From assembly GCA_037439945.1 (NCBI GenBank), contig JBBIVA010000004.1:1-64000 (forward strand): a stretch of DNA of 64,000 nucleotides, in the 5' to 3' direction. Source of the DNA: CALEUX01 sp037439945 (lineage in GTDB: Bacteria; Bacteroidota; Bacteroidia; Bacteroidales; Marinilabiliaceae). The translations under genes were made by a program, and so were the position numbers. The notes beneath the pieces were generated by a model, which saw only the letters and a list, made by a program, of their open reading frames with translations, searched no databases and was not told the DNA's origin. Positions 34,456-41,729 of this stretch are shown here, piece after piece (within the stretch, counting starts at the first letter, position 1; each line of letters opens with the position of its first letter).

Positions 34456-35760
34456 ATGGAGCTCGATATATTAGGAATTCTGGTTCTCGTTTTATCTTTT
34501 CTTTTCTTTCTGGTAATTGGTGTTCCGGTTGCCTATAGTATAGGTTTATCCGCAGTTGCCACCATGTTGGTCAGTTTTGATGCCTTACCTGCTTATTCAA
34601 CCCTGGCTCAACGGATGGCCACCAGTCTTGACAGTTTTTCACTTTTAGCCATACCCTTTTTTATTCTCGCCGGGCAGCTGATGAACTCAGGGGGAATTGC
34701 CATACGACTTATTGAATTTGCAAAAGTAATGGTGGGACGCCTTCCTGGCGGGTTAGCCTTTGTAAATGTTACGGCAAATATGTTGTTTGGGGCAATTTCA
34801 GGGTCCGCCGCAGCATCGGCATCGGCAATTGGTTCAATAATGGGCCCCCAAATGAAAAAAGAGGGATATGAAGAAAATTTCTCTGCAGCAATAAACATTA
34901 CATCTGCAACAACAGGCTTAGCAATTCCGCCAAGTAATATTCTGATAGTTTATTCGCTTGCAAGTGGTGGGGTTTCAATTGCAGCATTATTTCTGGCCGG
35001 TTATCTTCCGGGCATTTTAACAGGTATTGCCCTAATGATTGTAGGCGGGGTTTATGCTTACAGAAAAAAATATCCGGTTGGACAATCTGTTACATTGAAA
35101 TTTGCAACCAAAAAATTTCTTGATGCAATTCCGAGCCTTTTACTTCTTTTAATTGTAATTGGTGGTATTGTAGCCGGCTTTTTTACCGCTACCGAAGCTT
35201 CAGCAATTGCTGTTGTTTATTGTCTTGTACTCGCATTTGTTTACAAGGAGGTAAAAATGAAAAACCTACCGGCAATAATTGTAAACACAGTTAAAACCAC
35301 CGGAATTGTTATGTTGCTTATTGCAACATCCATGGGGTTATCATGGGTTATGTCATTCGAAAATATTCCACAAACTGTAAGCGATGGCCTTTTATCGGTT
35401 TCATCAAACCCGTTTATGATTTTACTTATGATTAACCTTATATTGTTATTTGTTGGTATATTTATGGATATGACACCGGCAGTACTGATTTTTACCCCCA
35501 TATTTCTGCCCATAGTAACATCACAACTGGGACTGGATCCTATTCATTTTGGAATAATAATGATTCTTAACCTAAATGTGGGGTTATGCACACCACCGGT
35601 TGGATCAGTATTATTCATCGGATGCAGCGTAGCAAAACTTAAAATTCAGGATGTTGTAAAACCTATGATCCCGTTTTTTATTGCCATGATAGTTATTCTG
35701 TTATTAATAACGTACATACCATCAATCAGTTTGGTTGTCCCAAGGATGTTTGGGTTCTAA
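34456..35760 (+). CDS. TRAP transporter large membrane subunit (DctM family)
   Basis: A 434-residue, roughly 12-helix permease that forms the sodium-driven transport channel. It shows VLSFLFFLVIGVPVAYSIGL, IPFFILAGQLMNSGGIAIRL, a signature GAISGSAAASASAIGSIMGP near residues 112-131, and the second-half GLCTPPVGSVLFIGCSVAKL. Length and layout are normal. It overlaps or nearly abuts dctQ, so the three proteins form one transporter. Confidence 0.94.
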   Translation: MELDILGILVLVLSFLFFLVIGVPVAYSIGLSAVATMLVSFDALPAYSTLAQRMATSLDSFSLLAIPFFILAGQLMNSGGIAIRLIEFAKVMVGRLPGGLAFVNVTANMLFGAISGSAAASASAIGSIMGPQMKKEGYEENFSAAINITSATTGLAIPPSNILIVYSLASGGVSIAALFLAGYLPGILTGIALMIVGGVYAYRKKYPVGQSVTLKFATKKFLDAIPSLLLLLIVIGGIVAGFFTATEASAIAVVYCLVLAFVYKEVKMKNLPAIIVNTVKTTGIVMLLIATSMGLSWVMSFENIPQTVSDGLLSVSSNPFMILLMINLILLFVGIFMDMTPAVLIFTPIFLPIVTSQLGLDPIHFGIIMILNLNVGLCTPPVGSVLFIGCSVAKLKIQDVVKPMIPFFIAMIVILLLITYIPSISLVVPRMFGF

Positions 35761-35787
35761 ACAGGATCAAATTCCTGCATAAAGAAT

Positions 35788-35821
35788 GGCATTTGCAGAT
35801 TGAAATTAACTTGCAAATGCC
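35788..35821 (+). terminator. Hairpin after the TRAP operon
   Basis: GGCATTTGCA at 35788-35797 pairs perfectly with TGCAAATGCC at 35812-35821. It lacks a clear T run, so it may be a weak terminator or an mRNA 3'-end stabiliser. Confidence 0.45.
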
Positions 35822-35837
35822 CTTCAAATAATATAAA

Positions 35838-36011
35838 ATGAAACGAACATGTTTACGAAAAACTTAACTTTTACAACTGGTGAACAGGTTTCTCACCTAT
35901 TTTCGGGAAACAACATTGATTCGAAAATAGATGATGTAAAAATTGTGAACATGAAGTTCATCCGGCAAACCGGATCAAGCTATCCGGCTTTAAAATAAAA
36001 ATTATTTACGG
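35838..36011 (+). repeat. Dispersed intergenic element, family A, copy 3
   Basis: In opposite orientation to the copies at 2675 and 44272. It runs from ATGAAACGAACATG to TTATTTACGG and ends exactly at the ATG (36012) of the LacI-type gene. Here a 49-codon frame is fully open from ATG 35850: MFTKNLTFTTGEQVSHLFSG, then SKIDDVKIVNMKF and TGSSYPALK, stop TAA 13 bases before the regulator's start. Confidence 0.7.
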
Positions 36012-37058
36012 ATGAAACAAGTCAGAATTAAAGATATTGCAATTAAAGCCGGGGTTTCAATTGGAACTGTTGACAGGGTTTTACATGACAGGGGTGAAGT
36101 TGCTGCCGAAACCCGGGAGAAAGTTTTAACTATGGCCCGGGAAATGCACTATCAGCCAAACATTGTAGCACAGGCGCTTACATCAAAAAAACAATATAAC
36201 CTTGCCGCTTTATTACCACGCGGCGGCGATGATAATGTTTACTGGATGTTACATCCACAGGGAATTGAAAAGGCGGTAAAGGAACTACAGCCATTCCAGG
36301 TTGATGTAAGGTTCTTTTTCTTTGAGTTGCATAATGGGCCAGATTTCCTGAAAAAAACAGAAGAAATACTTGAATATAACCCTGAAGGGGTAATTTTTGC
36401 ACCTATACTAAAGAAAGAGTCTTTAAGGTTTTGCGATGGGTTGGATCAGGCAAATATTCCATATATTTTTATAGACACATTCATTGAAAATACCCAATGC
36501 CTTGCTTTCATAGGTGAGGATGCCTATCAGGGCGGGCGCGTTGCTGCAAGCCTTATTGATTATGGCTTAAACACCTTAAAAGATATTTTGATTGTAAACA
36601 TTGCAAAAGATTTGGAAAATACCCAACACCTCAATGCCAGGAACCAAGGTTTTATGAGTTTCTTTTTAGATGCCGGAAAAAATATGGGGATGAAAATTAC
36701 CGTTGAAATTCCCTCAGCTGAAAGCAGTGAAGTTGAAAAACGAATGGACTTTATCCTTAATAACAACAAAAATATTGGGGCTGTTTTGGTTTCAAGTGCA
36801 AAAACACATGTTATAGCCCGGTATATTGAAAAAAAGAAACTTAAAGATATTACCCTTGTTGGATATGAAGTAACACGTAAAAATGTAGATTATCTCAAAA
36901 AGGGTATAATTCAATTCCTTATCGGTCAAAAACCAAAGGAGCAGGCCGGTAAAGCTGTAAAAAAGATGTTTGACTACCTTACAGCACGAAAACTGCCGGT
37001 AAAAAGAGAATACCAACCGGTTGAAATCATTAATGTTGAAAATGTAGATCTTTTTTAA
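36012..37058 (+). CDS. LacI family regulator with sugar-binding sensor domain
   Basis: A 348-residue regulator. Residues 1-60 form the DNA-binding domain (VRIKDIAIKAGVSIGTVDRV then LHDRGEVAAETREKV and EMHYQPNIVAQALTSKK). The sensor is a periplasmic-binding fold with FIGEDAYQGGRVAASLIDYG and a C-terminal KEQAGKAVKKMFDYL. It lies between the TRAP operon and uxaE, so it probably controls import and epimerisation of saturated uronates. Its leader is wholly made of a family A element, which is unusual. Confidence 0.9.
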   Translation: MKQVRIKDIAIKAGVSIGTVDRVLHDRGEVAAETREKVLTMAREMHYQPNIVAQALTSKKQYNLAALLPRGGDDNVYWMLHPQGIEKAVKELQPFQVDVRFFFFELHNGPDFLKKTEEILEYNPEGVIFAPILKKESLRFCDGLDQANIPYIFIDTFIENTQCLAFIGEDAYQGGRVAASLIDYGLNTLKDILIVNIAKDLENTQHLNARNQGFMSFFLDAGKNMGMKITVEIPSAESSEVEKRMDFILNNNKNIGAVLVSSAKTHVIARYIEKKKLKDITLVGYEVTRKNVDYLKKGIIQFLIGQKPKEQAGKAVKKMFDYLTARKLPVKREYQPVEIINVENVDLF

Positions 37059-37160
37059 CCGGAGATAAAATTGTGGGTATGCAAATATATCAAAATGAAC
37101 ACAAAGTTTCAATTACATGGTTTCGGCGCTTAAAAAAAACTACCGAATAAAAACTTTAAT

Positions 37161-38411
37161 ATGAAAAAACTTTCAAAATACTCAATTGGGATGGGCGACA
37201 GATTTGCCCATCAGGCAAAATGGCAGTTAAAAGCCGTTATCGATGCCGAAAAAAAAGGGTTCAGTATAACCCCTGTGTGGAATAAATCAAACCGGGAACA
37301 TACATTTATTGGGAGTAAACCCGAAGATACAAGAAATGCTGTTGAAGTAGCTGTTAAAACATCAAACTGGAACAAACCATATTTTGTTGATGCCGACCAC
37401 ATTAACCTGGATACGGTTGATAAATTCATGGCCGGTTCAGATTTCTTCACCATAGATGTGGCTTCATACATTGGTAAACAAGGTGATTGTGCTGAAGTAA
37501 ATTCATTCATTGAAAAAATGAAGCCATATATTGGTACCTTTAACATCCCCGGGATTTCCAAACCATTTAACATTACTGAGGACAAACTGAAAGAAATTGC
37601 CGACCAGTTTTTTTATGCAGCCTGCATGGCCGGCGAAACATATAAAAAAATTGTTGCAGCTAAAGGTGAAGGAAATTTCATAACCGAGGTTTCAATGGAT
37701 GAAGTACCAAATCCACAAACCCCTGTTGAACTGTTTTTCATTTTAGCTATGCTGGCCCATTATAAGGTTCCGGCACAAACTATCGCACCCAAATTTACAG
37801 GCAGGTTTAATAAAGGTGTTGATTATGTTGGCAATACCAAAGCTTTTGCCGAAGAGTTTGAATCAAGTCTTTTAGTTATTGACTTTGCTATAGAAAAATT
37901 CGGTTTACCATCTGAATTAAAAATGAGTATTCATTCTGGTTCAGACAAATTCAGTATTTATGAACCAATTCGCGACCTGACCCAAAAGTATGGTAAAGGT
38001 TTTCACCTAAAAACAGCGGGTACTACATGGCTTGAAGAAGTAATAGGGTTGGCGCTGGCCGGTGGTGAGGCTCTCGATTTCGCAAAGGATATTTATGCAA
38101 GAGCCCTTCAAAATGTTGAAAAACTTTGTGCTCCTTATGCTGATGTTATTGATATTGATGAATCAAAACTACCATCTGCCGAAACTGTTAAAACCTGGAG
38201 CAATGAGGATTTGGCAAATGCATTGCGTCATATTCCAGGGCATTCACAATACAACCCAAATATGCGTCAATTAGTGCATGTGGCATTTAAACTGGCTGCC
38301 GAAAAAATTGATAAGTATAATGAACTTCTCGAAAAACATGAAGAGATTGTTGGACAATGCGTTTATGACAATATTTATGAAAGGCATTTAAAAAGGTTGC
38401 TTAATCTATAA
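37161..38411 (+). CDS. uxaE: Tagaturonate (fructuronate) epimerase UxaE
   Basis: A 416-residue protein of the UxaE family, which interconverts D-tagaturonate and D-fructuronate. It lets galacturonate carbon enter the fructuronate/mannonate route without altronate enzymes. Visible blocks are SIGMGDRFAHQAKWQLKAVI, PYFVDADHINLDTVDKFM, IAPKFTGRFNKGVDYVGN, KMSIHSGSDKFSIYEP and FHLKTAGTTWLEEVIGLALA. It fits the absence of uxaA and uxaB in the window. Preceded by the LacI-type gene and followed by a terminator. Confidence 0.87.
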   Translation: MKKLSKYSIGMGDRFAHQAKWQLKAVIDAEKKGFSITPVWNKSNREHTFIGSKPEDTRNAVEVAVKTSNWNKPYFVDADHINLDTVDKFMAGSDFFTIDVASYIGKQGDCAEVNSFIEKMKPYIGTFNIPGISKPFNITEDKLKEIADQFFYAACMAGETYKKIVAAKGEGNFITEVSMDEVPNPQTPVELFFILAMLAHYKVPAQTIAPKFTGRFNKGVDYVGNTKAFAEEFESSLLVIDFAIEKFGLPSELKMSIHSGSDKFSIYEPIRDLTQKYGKGFHLKTAGTTWLEEVIGLALAGGEALDFAKDIYARALQNVEKLCAPYADVIDIDESKLPSAETVKTWSNEDLANALRHIPGHSQYNPNMRQLVHVAFKLAAEKIDKYNELLEKHEEIVGQCVYDNIYERHLKRLLNL

Positions 38412-38430
38412 TTGCTTAAACAGTAAACTA

Positions 38431-38464
38431 AAAAAGGGCTTCACCGATTTGTGAGCCTTTTTTT
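38431..38464 (+). terminator. Terminator after uxaE
   Basis: AAAAAGGGCTTCAC and GTGAGCCTTTTTTT form a stem with one bulge around CGATTT, ending in a T run. It may also serve the convergent GH28 gene on the other strand. Confidence 0.75.
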
Positions 38465-38500
38465 AAACCTTTTATACATAATATAACCTGTTACAGTAGA

Positions 38501-39868
38501 TTACTTCGCCCAGGAAGGGGGTTCAGCCTGTCCGCCAATGGATACATCCTCCAGAATTATATTTCGGGCATCCTGCAAATCAAAGGCTATACCAGCTTTT
38601 AAGATTGAAATATTCTTGAAAAATATATTCTCAATTTTCTTCTCTGAGAAACCATGTATTACTATACCTCCAGCTGTAGCTTCATTGCATACCACATCCT
38701 CCACAAAAATTTTATGAATAGTGGTAACATTTCCTTTTCCTTCCTTATGGTAAAATGATGTTATAAAAAAGCAGTCCTCAACTTTATCAAGCTTAACATT
38801 TTTAAAGAATATATTTGAAATTTCTCCGCCCCTGTCGGGATTCGATTTTATATAAAGTCCTCTTTTCAAATATCCTGTGGCATGGCAATTTTCAACAAAT
38901 ATGTTGTGAACTCCAGCAGACATTTCACTCCCAATAACAATCCCATGCAGCCCTAATAACTTACAATTTCGTATAATAATATTGCGCGAACTCCTGCCAA
39001 TTGTTCGTCCTTCTAAATCACGCCCTGCCTTAATTGCCACATTATCATCTGCATTATTAAAAATCACATCTTCAATCAATATATCTTCAGAATATTCAGG
39101 ATCTATCCCATCATTGTTTTTGTTTTGAGCATCGAATTCAATACCACGTACAGTAGCATTTTTACACATAAGAAGATGCACACACCAAAATGGTGAATCT
39201 TCAATTTTTACACCTTCAATTAAAATATTTTCGCACTCGTAAAATTGAATCAAATGTGGACGCAGGAAGTGCCCTTCACCAAAAATCCTTTGCTCAACCG
39301 GAACATTTGAATTGTTCATTTTCCTGCTCAATAACTGATCATCCCTTTGCTTGTCCCTCCAAAGCTGCCAGGTTTGCGATGCCTCTCCATCAATTATGCC
39401 TTTACCGGTAATTGCAATATTTTTACAATTATGGGCGTAAATAAATGGGCTGTAATTAAATAACAAGGTGCCTTCCCAACTAGTAGCCACAACCGGCAGA
39501 TATCCTGAAGGTTCACCAGAGAATTTTAACACTGCTCCTTCACTCAAATGAAGTTCGGTATTACCTGTAAAATGTATTGGCCCTTCCATTCGGTATACAC
39601 CCGGAGGTACAATAATTCTTCCTCCACCTGCATCTTTTATCGCTGCCATTGCTTTATCGAAAGCTGGTTTACAGTTGGAAACTGAATCCCCCCTTGCTCC
39701 AAAATCTGTTATAAGGAAGAAATTATCAGGGAAAACCGGAACTTTAATACGAGAAAGAATTTCTTCCTTTGAATCAAAGGATACTTTCTTTTTACTTTGT
39801 TTAACACACCCAATAAAGGGCACTATGGCAACAATTAAAAATGCAACAAATATTTTCTTATTGTTCAT
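38501..39868 (-). CDS. GH28 polygalacturonase-type glycoside hydrolase, lipoprotein
   Basis: A 455-residue enzyme. The lipoprotein signal is MNNKKIFVAFLIVAIVPFIGC (cysteine 21). A right-handed parallel beta-helix carries the GH28 catalytic set: NNDGID (N252-D253), ADDNVAIKAG (D274, D275), GLHGIVIGSE (H309) and RGLYIKS (K341). GH28 enzymes hydrolyse galacturonic acid linkages in homogalacturonan or rhamnogalacturonan; exo versus endo action is not decidable by eye. Last gene of the leftward GH105, PL1, DUF4861, GH28 series. A family B element occupies its upstream region. Confidence 0.92.
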   Translation of the reverse strand: MNNKKIFVAFLIVAIVPFIGCVKQSKKKVSFDSKEEILSRIKVPVFPDNFFLITDFGARGDSVSNCKPAFDKAMAAIKDAGGGRIIVPPGVYRMEGPIHFTGNTELHLSEGAVLKFSGEPSGYLPVVATSWEGTLLFNYSPFIYAHNCKNIAITGKGIIDGEASQTWQLWRDKQRDDQLLSRKMNNSNVPVEQRIFGEGHFLRPHLIQFYECENILIEGVKIEDSPFWCVHLLMCKNATVRGIEFDAQNKNNDGIDPEYSEDILIEDVIFNNADDNVAIKAGRDLEGRTIGRSSRNIIIRNCKLLGLHGIVIGSEMSAGVHNIFVENCHATGYLKRGLYIKSNPDRGGEISNIFFKNVKLDKVEDCFFITSFYHKEGKGNVTTIHKIFVEDVVCNEATAGGIVIHGFSEKKIENIFFKNISILKAGIAFDLQDARNIILEDVSIGGQAEPPSWAK

Positions 39869-39922
39869 TGTTGTTAATTATTATCCGTTAAACCTAAAGC
39901 TTTTTAAACCCTGTTTAGAAAA

Positions 39923-40070
39923 GCTTTATTTGTAAGCATTTATGATTACAAATATTTAGTTTTTTAAAGCGATCTGTCAAATAAAAAATCACACAATCAA
40001 TACATTAAAATAGTAATTTTTAATGATGGCTATTAGAAAAACCGGCTAAAGACAAATTTGGGTTAAAATA
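39923..40070. repeat. Dispersed intergenic element, family B, copy 1
   Basis: About 148 bases closely matching 41526-41677 in direct orientation. Shared blocks are GTAAGCATTTNTGATTACAA, ATATTTAGTTTTT and ACCGGCTAAANACAAATTTG. It lies between the DUF4861 gene and GH28, upstream of GH28 on the minus strand. Confidence 0.7.
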
Positions 40071-40076
40071 CGGGTG

Positions 40077-41345
40077 TTACTTTTTAACTGAAATTTTTAA
40101 TCCCCCTTCCAGCATATTAAGTGATTTTTTCAAATATTCTTCAAACTTTTCCTTAGTTTTTATACCGTTTGTTTCCTGCTCCCAGGCCGCTAAAAAATAG
40201 TATTCAACAGTTTGCAGGGGCTTTTCAAAAACAACCAAATTATTAATTTTATCCTTCGTAACACGTCCGTTTTGTGATGTTGGATATATAATTGCAAGGC
40301 CGAGATTGTCATCGGCCAGGCTTTGTTTTCCAAATGATGCCAATGCTTTCCAGTTTCCATTTTCACTTGATATTTCAAAAACTTCGGCCTTTTTATCAAG
40401 AATAAAACCGGTAGCAACCTTGTCATGTGGTTGTGCAAACTTCAATAACTCCCTTGTCATCCGGCTTCCGGCATCAATCGATTTTAGCGAGACTACACTG
40501 TTTTTTTTATCACCCGTCTGCCAACCGTAATACCATGTTTTAACCTGTGATCTTACAAGGCCATCACTGCTAATCTTACACATTACACTATCAGTTTTTT
40601 CAACCCTAATTGCCTTTTCTCCATTATACCATGCTATTGAGCCAATCCCAAGTGTGCTTCCTACTTTTAGCACATCCATTCCCCATTCATTCATTTGGTG
40701 ATAGGTTTGGTAACCATCAACACCAACATCCTGTAATACCATGTTACTTTTTTTCTTTCCAAATACATCGTTTGCATTACGCCAGTCGAGATAAAACCTG
40801 TATCCTACCTTATCTGATTCCCAACCCGGACCTTCATATTTTATGAAATATGCATGGTCCATAAAACCTTGTGGTACCCTTATTGAATCAAATCTGTAAA
40901 AATTTCCTCCACCTACATACCTGCCATCAACAAATTTGCCTGTTACCCTGTGCCATAATTCTGCCTGGGTTTTCTTATAAAACTGCAGAGATTCTTTTTT
41001 TTTGGCTTCATAAATTTTTACATCAACTTTGTATTTCGCTGGTAAGGATGCTTCAAAAATCATAGCGTCGTGTAAGTCATCTCCATTAGTATCAGATAAT
41101 TCAACCGGTATTGTTTTGCCATTTAATACCGCAAAATAACCCAGTGTACTTTTTAAAATCCCCTTTTCAATTACAGGCTCTTTTACCTCAACCACTTTGG
41201 TAATTTCGTATGTATTAGGATTTTCTACTGAAACAGTAAATAAATATGTACCTTTTAATTTGGGTTTAATTTGCTGAGTTTGAGAAAAAGAAAATACTTG
41301 TGAAAGTCCTGTAAACAGGACTAATAAAATATAAGGTTTCATCAT
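40077..41345 (-). CDS. DUF4861 family secreted protein (second copy)
   Basis: A 422-residue secreted protein, with signal MKPYILLVLFTGLSQVFSFS and no lipobox, so probably soluble periplasmic. It is a paralogue of the 18154-19389 lipoprotein. Shared blocks are KYEGPGWESDKVGYRFYLDW, NDVFGKKKSNMVLQDVGVDG, and YHQMNEWGMDVLKVGSTLGI followed by GSIAWYNGEKA. Function is not established. Its place between PL1/GH105 and GH28 genes, and the second copy in the kdu operon, tie it strongly to pectin-fragment processing. An uncharacterised hydrolase or lyase acting on uronides is a reasonable guess. Confidence 0.8.
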   Translation of the reverse strand: MMKPYILLVLFTGLSQVFSFSQTQQIKPKLKGTYLFTVSVENPNTYEITKVVEVKEPVIEKGILKSTLGYFAVLNGKTIPVELSDTNGDDLHDAMIFEASLPAKYKVDVKIYEAKKKESLQFYKKTQAELWHRVTGKFVDGRYVGGGNFYRFDSIRVPQGFMDHAYFIKYEGPGWESDKVGYRFYLDWRNANDVFGKKKSNMVLQDVGVDGYQTYHQMNEWGMDVLKVGSTLGIGSIAWYNGEKAIRVEKTDSVMCKISSDGLVRSQVKTWYYGWQTGDKKNSVVSLKSIDAGSRMTRELLKFAQPHDKVATGFILDKKAEVFEISSENGNWKALASFGKQSLADDNLGLAIIYPTSQNGRVTKDKINNLVVFEKPLQTVEYYFLAAWEQETNGIKTKEKFEEYLKKSLNMLEGGLKISVKK

Positions 41346-41432
41346 AGGTAGGTATTAATTGTTTTTTCTAAAGTTTATTATGGTAGGTCAGGATTATTGT
41401 AAAAAAAATATTGAATAATTTCCTAAGCTATA

Positions 41433-41677
41433 AATTACACCCTGATTAGTCATTAGGAATGCAATGAACTAATGGCTTAGCCGGGTTTAACCCAACCGAT
41501 TGGTGGGTACAGGCTGTTTTATAAAAAATTTATTAGTAAGCATTTCTGATTACAAATATTTAGTTTTTCTTAAGCAATTTGTTAATACAAAAGTTACATA
41601 ATCAACAACTTAAGAGTGTATATTTCTAATGACTTTCATAAAAAAAACCGGCTAAAAACAAATTTGGGATAAAAAAA
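41433..41677. repeat. Dispersed intergenic element, family B, copy 2 (long form)
   Basis: This fills most of the 384-base gap between the DUF4861 and PL1 genes. Its right part matches copy 1. Its left part (TGCAATGAACTAATGGCTTA then GCCGGGTTTAACCC) matches the copy at 61950-62218 in inverted orientation. No gene is seen in the gap. Confidence 0.7.
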
Positions 41678-41729
41678 TCAACCTTTTTCCGTTTTAACCA
41701 AAAAAAATGAAATATAATACCCTTAAAGG

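Noticed and set aside
39923..40070. Treating family B as a simple promoter of pectin genes
   Set aside because: The distance to the next start differs between copies (about 80 versus about 200 bases), and a third copy lies between convergent genes where no promoter is needed.
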